Numbered from the stretch's first letter, positions 15,511 through 25,108 are shown. The stretch: DNA of 36,089 nt from Tissierella pigra (GCF_009695605.1 NZ_VUNQ01000036.1:1-36089); one strand, 5' to 3'. A program made the numbers and translations. The notes: generated by a model from the letters alone, not told the origin.

Positions 15511-16281
15511 TTAGGCTGTTACTATCATTGCCTCATATCCCTTAGATTTAAGTTCTTTTACTAAAGCCTCTGCATTGGCTCTAACACTAAATGCCCCTAC
15601 TTGTACTTTATATAATCCTCCTACTGTAACTACTATTGGGCTATATCCTTTTCCTTTAAGTTCATTGGCAAGATTATCAGCATTTGCTCTTACTGAGAAT
15701 GCTCCTACCTGTACTCTATAAAGGGTTGAACCAGAACCACCATCTTTATATGGGATTCCAAGATAATTTAATATTCCCTTAGATACTGCTACTGCTAATT
15801 CATCTTGTCTATTTTTTAATATATTAGCATCCTGTGCATTAGATATAAACCCTAACTCTACTAAAGCTGCTGGCATATTAGTTAGTCTTAGAACTGCAAA
15901 GTTTGCTGTCTTTGTTCCTCTATTTGCTGTATATACACCACTTGATATTATATTATTTTGTATAGATTTTGATAAGTTAGCACCTGTTGTACTTTCTGGA
16001 TAACTATAAGTCTCAACTCCTTTTGCTGATGAATCAGTGAAAGAATTACAATGAACTGATACAAATACATTTGCACCAAAACTATTTGCTTTTGTAGCCC
16101 TATCTGCTAATTCTAAGAATACATCTGTAGTCCTAGAATACCCTACATTTACTCCATGATTTTTTAAGATATTACCTATCTTTAATGTTACTGATAATGC
16201 TATATCCTTTTCTCTCAATCCATTACCTAATGCCCCTGGATCATGTCCTCCATGCCCTGCATCTAAAAATACTTTTGCCAT
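15511..16281 (-). CDS. N-acetylmuramoyl-L-alanine amidase (Amidase_3) with two SPOR repeats
   Basis: The 256-residue protein cleaves the amide between muramic acid and the stem peptide. The Amidase_3 domain covers residues 1-175: first zinc His in FLDAGHGGHDPGA, a Glu in FLELADRATKA, the second His in SVHCNSF and the catalytic Glu in LVELGFISNAQ. All are present. Two short SPOR-type repeats follow (about 183-217 and 221-256), each starting YxVQVGAFSVRANA; SPOR domains bind denuded septal glycan. There is no signal peptide, as in phage endolysins or spore-cell lytic enzymes released by lysis. A strong AGGAGG precedes the ATG. It is the intact paralogue of the broken amidase at 2568-3087, sharing most of the first 40 residues. 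Confidence 0.92.
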   Translation of the reverse strand: MAKVFLDAGHGGHDPGALGNGLREKDIALSVTLKIGNILKNHGVNVGYSRTTDVFLELADRATKANSFGANVFVSVHCNSFTDSSAKGVETYSYPESTTGANLSKSIQNNIISSGVYTANRGTKTANFAVLRLTNMPAALVELGFISNAQDANILKNRQDELAVAVSKGILNYLGIPYKDGGSGSTLYRVQVGAFSVRANADNLANELKGKGYSPIVVTVGGLYKVQVGAFSVRANAEALVKELKSKGYEAMIVTA

Positions 16282-16398
16282 AAATAAAACCTCCTATTAT
16301 TTTTTGTTTTTTAAAGATTACTTTAGTCGACTTTTTCACCTTTCAATATATAAATAGATTCTATAATGAAATGTTACTATGGTAATTTAAAAATCACA

Positions 16399-16425
16399 TA
16401 AAAAAAGAAGCTTATAAAAGCTCCT
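16399..16425 (-). terminator. intrinsic terminator of the methionine operon
   Basis: On the minus strand AGGAGCTT, TTAT, AAGCTTCT (one G-U pair) is followed by seven Ts, about 40 bases beyond the metH stop. Confidence 0.8.
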
Positions 16426-16462
16426 TTTTATTATTAAATCATTTTTTATTATATCTTTAATT

Positions 16463-18844
16463 TTATCCTAATACTTTTCTCGCTATATTCACGGCCTCCC
16501 TTGCATCTTTAGCATAGAAATCTGCGTTTATCATATTGGCATAGTCATGATTTAATACAGCTCCTCCTACCATAACTACAAACTCTGGGTTTTCCTCCTT
16601 CAAGTCCTTAATAGTATCTTCCATATTTTTAACCGTTGTAGTCATTAAAGCACTTAGCCCTATTAATTTAACATCATTTTTTATTGCTTCTTTCACTATC
16701 TTTTCCTTAGGTACATCTTTTCCCAAATCTATAATTTCATAATTATAATTTTCCAATAAAACCTTCACTATGTTTTTGCCAATATCATGAATATCTCCTT
16801 TTACAGTAGCCAATATTATCTTCCCTTTGGAAATTTGTTCTTTTGAATCTATACTTAAATCTTCTTTTATGATTTCAAAAGAATTCTTTACAGTTTCTGC
16901 TGAACGTATTAATTGGGGAAGAAATATATCTCCATTTTCATATCTTTCTCCAATTAAATCTAGTGCAGGAATTATATATTCATTAACTATATTTAAAGGC
17001 TCTTTATAAGTAAGTAACCTTCTAGTTGCATCTTTAGCTTCCTCTTTTATTCCCTTCAAAATTATATTAAATAAATCCTCTTTAATATCCTGAGTGTCTT
17101 TTGAATTACTTTTGTCTTCTATACTTTCAAAGGAATTAATATATTCTTTTGCTCCCTTATCTTCATCCCACAGTACTCTGGATGATATTATAGTATCCAT
17201 CATTTCTTTATTCATTGGATTTATTATGGCTAAATCCAAACCTGCATATATACTGGCTGCCAAAAATGTCTTATTTAGTAATTCACGGTTTGGAAGTCCA
17301 AAAGATACGTTAGATACACCTAATACAGTTTTTACCTTCAACCTGCCCTTTACCATCTCAATAGCTTTTAATGTTTCTTTAACTCCTTCTTGCTGTGCTG
17401 CAGCAGTTAATGTTAAACAATCTATATAAATATCCTCCTCAGATATATTATATTCCTTTGCTCTTTTTACAATTTTTTCTGCAATTTTAAATCTTTCAAG
17501 TGCAGTTGGTGGAATTCCTCTTTCATCTAATGTAAGACCTATTACAGAAGCACCATATTTTTTTACTATGGGAAGGATGCTATCTAGACTTTTATCTTCA
17601 CCATTTACTGAATTCACTATTGCTTTTCCATTATATATTCTCAATCCTTTTTCAATGACTTTAGGATTAGTGGAATCAATTTGAAGAGGAATATTCAATA
17701 CCCCCTGTATTTCTTTAATAACTTTAACCATAGTTTCCTCTTCATCTATTTCTGGCAATCCTACATTTACATCTAAAATATCTGAACCCGATTCCACTTG
17801 AACTATGGCTTCTTTTAATATATAATCTATATTCCCTTTAACTAAAGCATCTTTAAAAGCTTTTTTCCCTGTTGGGTTTATTCTTTCACCTATTACCTTT
17901 ACTCCATTAATTATCACTGAATTTGTAGGAGTACATATACAGTTTATGGGACAATATTTTATTTCTTTTACTAAAACATTGTCTAATCCATTGACCAAAC
18001 TCTTTATATGCTTATCTGTTGTTCCACAACATCCGCCTATTATTCGTACACCCTTTTCTACAAACCTTCTTCCATATAAAGCAAATTCTTCTGGAGAAAT
18101 ATTAAAAATTGTCTTTCCATTAACTATAGATGGTAATCCTGCATTCGCTTGAACCATAACTGGCACTTTAGAAATCTTTAATATTTCCTCTACTATAGGT
18201 TCTAATTCTTTAGGACCTAATGAACAATTAACTCCTAAAGCATCTACGCCTAATCCTTGTAACACCATAACCATAGACAAAATACTACATCCTGTAAATG
18301 TTCTTTTATCTTTTTCAAAGCTCATCGTACAAAATACTGGCAAATTTGAATTTTCTTTAGCAGCTAATATGGCAGCCTTTGCTTCATATAGATCTGTCAT
18401 AGTTTCTATTAATATTAAGTCTACTCCGTTTTTTACACCTTGAATAATTTGATTCTTAAAAATATTATAAGCCTCTTCAAATTTCAATGTTCCCATAGGT
18501 TCTAATAGTTCTCCAATAGGTCCTATATCTAAAGCTATATATACATTCTTTGTTCCAATGGCTTTTTTTACATTTTTAACTGCCCCATGGATTATTTCCT
18601 CAACAGTATATCCGCTATTTTTAAGTTTCAATTCGTTAGCTCCGAAGGTATTGGTAGTTATAATTTTTGAACCTGATTCTATATATTTCTTATGTGTTTC
18701 AACTATTATTTCAGGTGATTCAATATTTAATTTCTCTGGTATCTCTCCTATCTTTAATCCTTTATCTTGTAAAATAGTACCCATAGCCCCATCAAATACT
18801 ATAATTCCTTCCTCTAAATAATCTCTAACTCCCACAGCTAGCAT
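16463..18844 (-). CDS. metH: cobalamin-dependent methionine synthase core (MetH without reactivation domain)
   Basis: The 793-residue enzyme transfers the methyl group of methyltetrahydrofolate through cobalamin to homocysteine. The homocysteine-binding domain (about 1-290) has zinc ligands Cys207 (NCSLGP), Cys272 and Cys273 (GGCCGTT). The pterin-binding domain (about 312-560) begins VIGERINPTGKKAFKD and holds DVNVG and IDSTNP. A four-helix cap (about 585-660) and the Rossmann cobalamin domain (about 670-793) with base-on ligand His686 (GDIHDIGKN) follow. The C-terminal AdoMet reactivation domain of E. coli MetH is absent and encoded separately just upstream, overlapping by 20 bases. The ATG at 18844 has GGGAG directly abutting it; a GTG at 18835 is better spaced and may be the true start. 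Confidence 0.95.
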   Translation of the reverse strand: MLAVGVRDYLEEGIIVFDGAMGTILQDKGLKIGEIPEKLNIESPEIIVETHKKYIESGSKIITTNTFGANELKLKNSGYTVEEIIHGAVKNVKKAIGTKNVYIALDIGPIGELLEPMGTLKFEEAYNIFKNQIIQGVKNGVDLILIETMTDLYEAKAAILAAKENSNLPVFCTMSFEKDKRTFTGCSILSMVMVLQGLGVDALGVNCSLGPKELEPIVEEILKISKVPVMVQANAGLPSIVNGKTIFNISPEEFALYGRRFVEKGVRIIGGCCGTTDKHIKSLVNGLDNVLVKEIKYCPINCICTPTNSVIINGVKVIGERINPTGKKAFKDALVKGNIDYILKEAIVQVESGSDILDVNVGLPEIDEEETMVKVIKEIQGVLNIPLQIDSTNPKVIEKGLRIYNGKAIVNSVNGEDKSLDSILPIVKKYGASVIGLTLDERGIPPTALERFKIAEKIVKRAKEYNISEEDIYIDCLTLTAAAQQEGVKETLKAIEMVKGRLKVKTVLGVSNVSFGLPNRELLNKTFLAASIYAGLDLAIINPMNKEMMDTIISSRVLWDEDKGAKEYINSFESIEDKSNSKDTQDIKEDLFNIILKGIKEEAKDATRRLLTYKEPLNIVNEYIIPALDLIGERYENGDIFLPQLIRSAETVKNSFEIIKEDLSIDSKEQISKGKIILATVKGDIHDIGKNIVKVLLENYNYEIIDLGKDVPKEKIVKEAIKNDVKLIGLSALMTTTVKNMEDTIKDLKEENPEFVVMVGGAVLNHDYANMINADFYAKDAREAVNIARKVLG

Positions 18845-19502
18845 CTCCCTTACTAAAATTACATATGCTATATTTATTACAATTTAAACAACTATTTTCT
18901 TCAACTTCTATATCTGTGCTTATTACTCCAGCTATTGCCGTAACTGATTTTCTAGGTATTAATATACTATTAGTTGAAGCCGTTAATCCTATTACTTTTT
19001 CAGCCCCTAATACTCCTAAAAATTCTTTTTGAATTTCTATTGGCAAATCTCCATAACCTGGACTATATCTTAATGTTAATTTTCTATTATCTTTAACAAG
19101 AACATTAGATATTTCTTTACATAATCTATCACATACCTCTTCAATAGCAACAGTAGCACAAGTATCCAATATTAAAGCCTTGGTCATATCTATCTTTTCA
19201 TAATATCTTATTCTAGTATCCACATCATGACCTAAAGTCACAGCCATCAATATACAAATTTCAGACTTATTTAAATGTTTTTTTATATCATTTCCTCTTA
19301 ATCTTAGATTACTATTATCTAATCTAATTTCTCCATTCCATCTTTGTATATGAAAAAAATTATAAATACTTTTTTCTTTCTTTAAACAATTTATTTCATA
19401 TATAGACTCATCTATTAGTCTATCTGTTATACTATCTATTTCTTGATTTCCATGTCCTAAATATCTTAGAATTTCAGCTTTATTCTTTAAAGTATCAATC
19501 AT
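18825..19502 (-). CDS. stand-alone methionine synthase reactivation (AdoMet-binding) subunit
   Basis: The 225-residue protein corresponds to the C-terminal activation domain of MetH, which binds AdoMet and with an electron donor remethylates inactive cob(II)alamin. Visible features are RLRGNDIKKHLN, the helix DTCATVAIEEVCDRLCKE and the motif RYSPGYGDLPIEIQKEFL (about 145-162), which matches the RxSPGYG AdoMet-binding motif. A Cys-rich tail follows (CLNCNKYSICNFSKGDASCG, four Cys in a CxxC...C...C pattern), as seen in split versions of this protein. It overlaps metH by 20 bases and follows metF, so it is made with its partner. Confidence 0.9.
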   Translation of the reverse strand: MIDTLKNKAEILRYLGHGNQEIDSITDRLIDESIYEINCLKKEKSIYNFFHIQRWNGEIRLDNSNLRLRGNDIKKHLNKSEICILMAVTLGHDVDTRIRYYEKIDMTKALILDTCATVAIEEVCDRLCKEISNVLVKDNRKLTLRYSPGYGDLPIEIQKEFLGVLGAEKVIGLTASTNSILIPRKSVTAIAGVISTDIEVEENSCLNCNKYSICNFSKGDASCGS

Positions 19503-19577
19503 AATAAATGACCTCTTTACATTATAAATTTAAAAACTTAATTAGTATATTATCTATTAGCCTTTAAGTATCTTATA

Positions 19578-20462
19578 TTAAATTACACTTTTTCTATTGA
19601 TTGAACTTAATATAAATTCTATATTCTTAGATATATTTTTGGCTATATAAGGATTATTCATAGTATATAGATGTATTCCATCTACTCCAAAAGAAGCTAA
19701 ATCAACTATTTGTTCTAGAGCAAAAGCTATTCCAGCATCTCTTAGTGCAAGTTTATCATATTCATATTTGTTCATAATCCTAAGAAATTTATTTGGAAGT
19801 TTAGCACCACATAATGAAACTACTCTTTCAATTTGCTTTTTATTTATTACTGGCATAACACCTGCTTGTATTGGACCCTTAATTCCTTTTTGTTTTGCTT
19901 TATCTAGAAAATCATAAAAGTATGAATTATCAAAGAAAAGTTGCGAAATAAAATAATCAGCCCCAGCTTCTTCCTTTAATTTTAGCACCCTAATGTCTTT
20001 ATCAACGTCCTTTTTACTCTCTATATGTCCTTCTGGATAACAAGCAGCAGCTATTCCTAAATTTCCACTTTCTTTTATATATTGTATAAGTTCTTGAGAA
20101 TTATTAAACTCTCCTATTCCTATGTTACCAATATCGCCTCTAAGGGCTAATATATTATATATATCTTTATCTCTTAGTTCTCGAATTATGGAATCTATAT
20201 ACTCTTTACTTGAACCTATACAAGTTAAATGAGCTAAGGATTCAATTCCATATCTACTTTTAATAAAATGTGATAACTGACAAGTTCTATTATTATTAAC
20301 ACTTCCGCCTGCCCCGTATGTAACACTTATATAGTCTGGATTTAACACACTTAGTTCTTCTATGGTATCATATATAGTTTCCACTGGATAATCAGGCTTT
20401 GGGGGAAATATCTCAAAAGAAAAAACTAATTTTTTATCTTTAAATAATTGTTTTATTTTCAT
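19578..20462 (-). CDS. metF: 5,10-methylenetetrahydrofolate reductase
   Basis: The 294-residue TIM-barrel flavoprotein reduces methylene-THF to methyl-THF, the methyl donor for the methionine synthase encoded downstream. Motifs are VFSFEIFPPKP (about 13-23), ISVTYGAGGS (about 45-54), LAHLTCIG, LALRGDIG (about 104-111), AACYPEGH and the substrate-binding FISQLFFD (about 166-173). The length is normal for MetF. A good ribosome binding site (AGGAGG) precedes the ATG. It lies between metY and the reactivation subunit gene. Confidence 0.95.
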   Translation of the reverse strand: MKIKQLFKDKKLVFSFEIFPPKPDYPVETIYDTIEELSVLNPDYISVTYGAGGSVNNNRTCQLSHFIKSRYGIESLAHLTCIGSSKEYIDSIIRELRDKDIYNILALRGDIGNIGIGEFNNSQELIQYIKESGNLGIAAACYPEGHIESKKDVDKDIRVLKLKEEAGADYFISQLFFDNSYFYDFLDKAKQKGIKGPIQAGVMPVINKKQIERVVSLCGAKLPNKFLRIMNKYEYDKLALRDAGIAFALEQIVDLASFGVDGIHLYTMNNPYIAKNISKNIEFILSSINRKSVI

Positions 20463-20503
20463 ATTACCTCCTATATATCTTTAGAATATTTAATTATACA
20501 TTA

Positions 20504-20550
20504 TATATGTAAATTGCTTAATCTCTTTAGATTACAGCAATTTACATATA
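20504..20550 (-). other. long stem-loop between metY and metF
   Basis: TATATGTAAATTGC / GCAATTTACATATA (14 bp) encloses a second stem TAATCT / AGATTA. There is no T-run on the minus strand, so it is more likely an mRNA-processing or stability element than a terminator. Confidence 0.55.
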
Positions 20551-20560
20551 ATTTGTTCTT

Positions 20561-21850
20561 CTAATTTATAGTCTTTTCAAGGGCTTGAGCAATATCTTCT
20601 ATTAAATCATCTATATCTTCTATACCTATTGATAATCTTATTAAATCTGGAGTAACACCTGCTTTTAACATTTCTTTTTCGTTTAATTGTGAATGTGTAG
20701 TACTAGCTGGATGAATAACAAGAGATTTAGTGTCTGCCACATTGGCAAGATTTGAAAATATTCCTAATGATTCTATAAATTTTTTTCCTTCTTCAATCCC
20801 ACCCTTTATTCCAAATGTAAATATAGAGCCTACTCCTTTGGGAAAATATTTTTTAGCAAGATTATTATACTTATTTCCATCTAAACTAGGATAGTTTACC
20901 CAAGAAACTAAAGGATGATTGTTTAAATATTCAGCTATTCTCTTTGCATTATATACATGTCTTTCAACTCTCAATGATAAGGTTTCAAGACCTTGTAGAA
21001 ATAAAAAAGAATTAAAAGGACTTATTGCTGCTCCAGTATCTCTTAAAAGTTGTACTCTAGCTTTTACTATATAAGCCTCTGGTCCTATATCTTTGGCATA
21101 TACTAGACCATTATAGCTTGGATCAGGTGTATTAAAATCTTTAAACTTAGGATTATCTAACCAATTAAATTTACCAGAATCTACTATTATTCCTCCTATT
21201 GAAGTACCATGTCCTCCAATGAATTTAGTTGCAGAATGAACTACAATATCTGCTCCAAATTCTATGGGCCTTATAAGATATGGTGTACCAAATGTATTAT
21301 CGATAATTAAAGGTATATTATTTTCATGTGCAATCTTAGCTACAGCCTCAATATCAATTATATTTATTCCAGGATTACCTATACTTTCTATGAAAATTGC
21401 CTTAGTCTTTTCATTTATAGCATTTCTAAAGTTTTCTACTTCATCTGAGTCTACGAATACTGTATTTACTCCATATTTAGGTAATGTTGTAGAAAACAAA
21501 GCATAAGTGCCTCCATAGAGAGTACTTGCAGATACTATTTCATCTCCAGCACCAGCAATGTTTAAGATTGCATAAGTAATTGCAGCTGCTCCAGAACTAA
21601 CAGCCAATGCTCCAACTCCTCCTTCTAATGCTGCCACTCTTTTTTCAAAAACATCTGTGGTTGGATTGCTCATTCTTGTATAAATATTTCCTTCTTCCTT
21701 TAGAGAAAAGAGATTTGCTCCATGTTCAACACTATTAAATACATAAGATGTAGTCTGATATATGGGAACAGCTCTAGAATTAGTTGTCTTATCGATTTCT
21801 TGTCCTGCATGTACTTGTAATGTATCAAATTTATATTTTATTTCACTCAT
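20561..21850 (-). CDS. metY: O-acetylhomoserine sulfhydrylase (MetY-type, Cys/Met metabolism PLP enzyme)
   Basis: The 429-residue PLP enzyme makes homocysteine (or methionine) directly from O-acetylhomoserine and sulfide (or methanethiol). Family motifs are TLQVHAGQE at the N-terminus, [20 protein letters not shown] (about 59-78), [13 protein letters not shown], the internal aldimine Lys in [12 protein letters not shown] (Lys near 208) and the C-terminal [10 protein letters not shown] with [10 protein letters not shown]. The length and the [18 protein letters not shown] segment favour MetY over the shorter MetB/MetC. It is first in the operon, directly under two SAM riboswitches, with GGGGAG ahead of the ATG. 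Confidence 0.93.
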   Translation of the reverse strand: MSEIKYKFDTLQVHAGQEIDKTTNSRAVPIYQTTSYVFNSVEHGANLFSLKEEGNIYTRMSNPTTDVFEKRVAALEGGVGALAVSSGAAAITYAILNIAGAGDEIVSASTLYGGTYALFSTTLPKYGVNTVFVDSDEVENFRNAINEKTKAIFIESIGNPGINIIDIEAVAKIAHENNIPLIIDNTFGTPYLIRPIEFGADIVVHSATKFIGGHGTSIGGIIVDSGKFNWLDNPKFKDFNTPDPSYNGLVYAKDIGPEAYIVKARVQLLRDTGAAISPFNSFLFLQGLETLSLRVERHVYNAKRIAEYLNNHPLVSWVNYPSLDGNKYNNLAKKYFPKGVGSIFTFGIKGGIEEGKKFIESLGIFSNLANVADTKSLVIHPASTTHSQLNEKEMLKAGVTPDLIRLSIGIEDIDDLIEDIAQALEKTIN

Positions 21851-21913
21851 TATAATCTCCCCTTTATTGTTTTAAATTTATTTGTTGCATAATAATAAAT
21901 AAAGCTTCTATAT

Positions 21914-21959
21914 AAAAAAACCTCCTTTCCTAATTTTTTATATTAGATGAAAAGAGGTT
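21914..21959 (-). terminator. terminator controlled by the second SAM riboswitch
   Basis: On the minus strand AACCTCTTTTCATCTAAT pairs imperfectly with ATTAGGAAAGGAGGTT and is followed by five or more Ts. It lies between the proximal aptamer and metY, as expected for a terminating S-box expression platform. Confidence 0.85.
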
Positions 21960-21982
21960 ACATTTATATTCTATATAAACAT

Positions 21983-22098
21983 TATCTTCTCATCTTCCCA
22001 TAGTAACTTACACTTTGGGTAGGATTTGGCACCTTTTCAGACTGATCTGAAGGTTGCCGAGGTTTCTTAGGGCCTTTCCCTCCACCTCTCTTGATAAG
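21983..22098 (-). promoter_or_regulatory. SAM-I riboswitch (S-box), gene-proximal copy
   Basis: The minus strand shows the full S-box pattern: CTTATCAAGAGAGGTGGAGG, GGCCC, GAAACCTCGGCAACC, GGTGCCAAATCCTACC and a closing GATGAGAAGATAA. Binding of S-adenosylmethionine favours the terminator at 21914-21959 and turns the methionine genes off. Confidence 0.95.
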
Positions 22099-22140
22099 AA
22101 TATTTAATTGTTGATTTTTAAAATTATACTTATCTGCAAT

Positions 22141-22168
22141 AAAAAAACCTCTTTAGCTAAAAAGAGGT
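22141..22168 (-). terminator. terminator controlled by the first SAM riboswitch
   Basis: On the minus strand ACCTCTTT, a six-base loop, AAAGAGGT and seven Ts form a strong terminator just after the distal aptamer. Confidence 0.88.
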
Positions 22169-22181
22169 AAAATTATCGTAA

Positions 22182-22279
22182 TCTTATCTCTCAGCCAATG
22201 CCGTAGGATTTAGCACCATTGTATTTAATACTGGTTGCTGGGTTTCATAGGGCCTTTCCCTCCACCACTCTTGATAAGT
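22182..22279 (-). promoter_or_regulatory. SAM-I riboswitch (S-box), promoter-proximal copy
   Basis: A second complete S-box aptamer: CTTATCAAGAGTGGTGGAGG, GGCCC, GAAACCCAGCAACC, GGTGCTAAATCCTAC and closing GAGAGATAAG. It has its own terminator, so the transcript must pass two SAM checkpoints in series to reach metY. Confidence 0.95.
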
Positions 22280-22299
22280 CTTAATTTTAAATTAAACTA

Positions 22300-22328
22300 A
22301 TTATATTAGATATATAAATATATGTCAA
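22300..22328 (-). promoter_or_regulatory. consensus sigma-A promoter of the methionine operon
   Basis: On the minus strand TTGACA (22328-22323), exactly 17 bases, TATAAT (22305-22300). Both hexamers are perfect. Transcription would begin near 22293, just before the first SAM riboswitch. Confidence 0.85.
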
Positions 22329-22369
22329 CAGTTATTTTCTTTATTTCTTGATATTTTTATATTTTAATA

Positions 22370-23353
22370 TTATTTCACCATACTTCTTGCAACACTATTC
22401 CATCCAAATATACCTCCAGTGTGGATAAATAATATATTCTTATGATTATCAAATGTTCCCTTTTTTATTTCCTCTACTAGGCCATACATAGCCTTTCCAG
22501 TATATACAGGATCTAAAATTAAACCTTCTAATTTTGCTAATTTATGAATAAATTCTATTTCATTTTCATTACTTAGAGCATATCCACTTCCAATATATCC
22601 ATCTAAAATATCTATATCTTTTTTGTCTACATGAATTTCCTCTCCTGTATATATGGAGATTCCTTTAAATAATTTTAATACTATGTTTTTGAAGTATTCT
22701 GCATCATCACAGATATTTATTCCATAAACTACTGCATTATTATCTTTTATATAGTTTCCATAGTATAATCCTGCATAAGTACCACCTGAACCAACAGTAC
22801 TAACAATGGCATCAAATTTTATACCTAATTCTTTTTCTTGGGACAATATTTCTTCCACTGCTGCACAGTAGCCTAGAGATCCTACTCCATTGGAAGCTCC
22901 CATGGGAATTATATATGGCTTATATCCTTCTTTTTCTAGTTCCTTTTTTATATTTTCCATAATGTTTTCTATATGAGAATTAAATTCTTCTGGAGCAACT
23001 AATTTTATCTTTGCTCCCAATATTTTATCTAAAAAATAGTTTCCTTCCAGTTCTGAATCCTGATTACCCCTCAGTACAAGATATACTTCCATACCTAGTT
23101 TTCTAGCTACTGCCGCTGTAGCTCTAGCATGATTTGATTGTATGCCACCACAGGTAATTAGATAATTACAACCATTATCTATGGCTTCTCTAACAGCATA
23201 CTCCAATTTTCTAATTTTATTTCCTGATATTTCACCTCCTGTTTGGTCATCTCTCTTTATATAGATTTCTTTACCTAATTCTTCACTTAGTCGACTTAGC
23301 TTTTCGATTTTTGTTGGTAAATTTGCAAAGTTGAATTTTTCTGGTAATCTCAT
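22370..23353 (-). CDS. PLP-dependent D-cysteine desulfhydrase / ACC deaminase family protein
   Basis: This fold-type II PLP enzyme of about 327 residues has the schiff-base Lys in SGNKIRKLEYA (about residue 46), the motif CGGIQSNHARATAA (about 67-80), the phosphate-binding TVGSGGTYAG (about 186-195) and a C-terminal FIHTGGIFGW. The family includes D-cysteine desulfhydrase (D-cysteine to pyruvate, ammonia and sulfide) and ACC deaminase. In bacteria of this type the former is likelier, and sulfide release would fit the adjacent metY, but this is inference. An upstream in-frame GTG at 23359 exists, but GGAGG sits seven bases before the ATG at 23353, which is chosen. It is transcribed toward, but separately from, the met operon promoter. 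Confidence 0.85.
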   Translation of the reverse strand: MRLPEKFNFANLPTKIEKLSRLSEELGKEIYIKRDDQTGGEISGNKIRKLEYAVREAIDNGCNYLITCGGIQSNHARATAAVARKLGMEVYLVLRGNQDSELEGNYFLDKILGAKIKLVAPEEFNSHIENIMENIKKELEKEGYKPYIIPMGASNGVGSLGYCAAVEEILSQEKELGIKFDAIVSTVGSGGTYAGLYYGNYIKDNNAVVYGINICDDAEYFKNIVLKLFKGISIYTGEEIHVDKKDIDILDGYIGSGYALSNENEIEFIHKLAKLEGLILDPVYTGKAMYGLVEEIKKGTFDNHKNILFIHTGGIFGWNSVARSMVK

Positions 23354-23550
23354 AAACACCCCTCCAATATATAGTTTAAATTAAAAATCTTTACAATATT
23401 ATAGTATCAGAAGGTACTAATCCTTTCAAACAAAACCTTATCTAGGAATCATTAACACATTTCTATTAAATAAAATTATGAATCCAATTTATATCAATAA
23501 AAAGCATGGACTTTTTTAGCTTTAAGTTATATATTATTAATGTAATAATT

Positions 23551-23578
23551 TTCAACAACAAATATTTAGTATTATAAT
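23551..23578 (+). promoter_or_regulatory. candidate promoter of the chemoreceptor gene
   Basis: TTCAAC (23551-23556), 16 bases, TATAAT (23573-23578), about 65 bases upstream of the start. The -35 is weak. Confidence 0.4.
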
Positions 23579-23641
23579 TTATTTTATATAAGATTCTAAT
23601 ATTGAATATTTGCCTTATAACTAATTTAAGAGGTGATTTTC

Positions 23642-25108
23642 TTGTTTAAAAGATTTTCAAAACCCCCATGTGATGAAGCATCATGTATAGTTAAATATGT
23701 AGAAGATTCCCTAAACGGAATATTGGTAGAAAAACCAAATGTTAAATATCCTATACATATTCAAGTATTTGAATACTTTCAAAAATTATTAGATAATGAA
23801 AATAAAATGTCTGAGTCAACTAAAGAAATACTTCATATACTTACTGCATTAAGTAGTTTCGATGTAGGGATGAAACATATTTCAAATCAATTAACGGATT
23901 TTGCACATGAAATGTCCACTTTAAGTGAATCCAATTTAGCCATGGTAGAAGAAACAACTGCAAGTATGAATCAAGTAAATGAGTCTGTTATAAATACTTC
24001 AAAAACTTTGGAGAGTTTATCAGCTGACTCTGAATTATTAGCTAGTAAAAACAATCATAGTATGGACTTACTTAAAGAAGTACAGGCTTTAAAGGATAAT
24101 GTTATAGAAGATACTGGAATTATGAGTGAAAAAATACATCAACTAGTTAACTTAGCCACAGAAGTAGGTAAAATAGTAGATAGTGTACAATCTATAGCAG
24201 AACAAACTAATTTATTAGCATTAAATGCAGCTATAGAAGCCGCTAGAGCTGGTGAACATGGAAGAGGTTTTGCAGTTGTAGCTCATGAAATTAGAAACTT
24301 GGCTGATAATACAAAAGAGCAGCTTAATGGAATGAGAGAGTTTGTAAATAATATACATGGAGCAGCCCATGAAGGAAATGATAGTTTAAATCGTACTTTA
24401 AAATCTACAGAGGAAATGAATGAAAAAATAGAACTTGTCTATGATATAGTCACCGAGGATATAGAAATGCTTAAAACGGTGTCAGTAGATGTAGATAATA
24501 TTCATAAATCTATGGAAAGTGTAAAATATGCAACAGATGAAATAAATCAAGCTATGGAAGCATCTACTACAGATTCTGAAAGACTTACTCATATGACTCA
24601 TAGTATCCATAATGATGCAATACAAACTGTAGAATTTGCAAAACAATTATCTCAAATTGATAATCAACTTTCTACGATTGTATCTACCATGTTTCAAGGG
24701 TTAAAAGGTGGAGTTCACGGCCTTACAAACCAAGAGATACAAAACATTATAAAAAACGCCAAAATTGCTCATTTAAAATGGTTAGATGTTCTTAACCAAA
24801 TTGTAACAGAAATGCACCTTTATCCTTTACAAACCAACTCAAAAAAATGTGCATTTGGACATTTTTATCATTCAATTAAAATAGAACATCTCGAAATTAA
24901 AGATGAATGGGAATCAATAGATAACATTCACCATAGTTTCCACAGTATAGGAGATAAGGTTATAACCGCAGTAAAAGAAAAAGATGAAGCGACTGCTAAG
25001 AAACTATATCTAGAAGCAAAAGATTTTTCAATTAAAATGATAGGTCTTCTAGATAAAATAGATGGAAAAATAATTGAATTAAGTCAATCAAATTCTTCTG
25101 TATTTTAA
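23642..25108 (+). CDS. soluble methyl-accepting chemotaxis protein with C-terminal CZB zinc-binding domain
   Basis: The 488-residue protein has no membrane segment or signal peptide, so it is a cytoplasmic receptor. It has a short N-terminal segment (about 1-75), a long coiled-coil signalling domain (about 80-350) with the conserved hairpin tip [19 protein letters not shown] near 190-208, and a C-terminal CZB domain (about 370-485) with [13 protein letters not shown] and later His residues that bind zinc. CZB domains of cytoplasmic receptors sense zinc and oxidants such as hypochlorite. The open frame begins with a GTG at 23633, but AGAGGTGA lies correctly for the TTG at 23642, which is taken as the start. 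No che genes are adjacent. It is the only well-supported plus-strand gene here. Confidence 0.92.
   Translation: MFKRFSKPPCDEASCIVKYVEDSLNGILVEKPNVKYPIHIQVFEYFQKLLDNENKMSESTKEILHILTALSSFDVGMKHISNQLTDFAHEMSTLSESNLAMVEETTASMNQVNESVINTSKTLESLSADSELLASKNNHSMDLLKEVQALKDNVIEDTGIMSEKIHQLVNLATEVGKIVDSVQSIAEQTNLLALNAAIEAARAGEHGRGFAVVAHEIRNLADNTKEQLNGMREFVNNIHGAAHEGNDSLNRTLKSTEEMNEKIELVYDIVTEDIEMLKTVSVDVDNIHKSMESVKYATDEINQAMEASTTDSERLTHMTHSIHNDAIQTVEFAKQLSQIDNQLSTIVSTMFQGLKGGVHGLTNQEIQNIIKNAKIAHLKWLDVLNQIVTEMHLYPLQTNSKKCAFGHFYHSIKIEHLEIKDEWESIDNIHHSFHSIGDKVITAVKEKDEATAKKLYLEAKDFSIKMIGLLDKIDGKIIELSQSNSSVF

Noticed and set aside
15511-16281. Possibility that the SPOR amidase belongs to a second live prophage.
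   Set aside because: No phage genes flank it; it sits between the pst and met operons with its own terminator.
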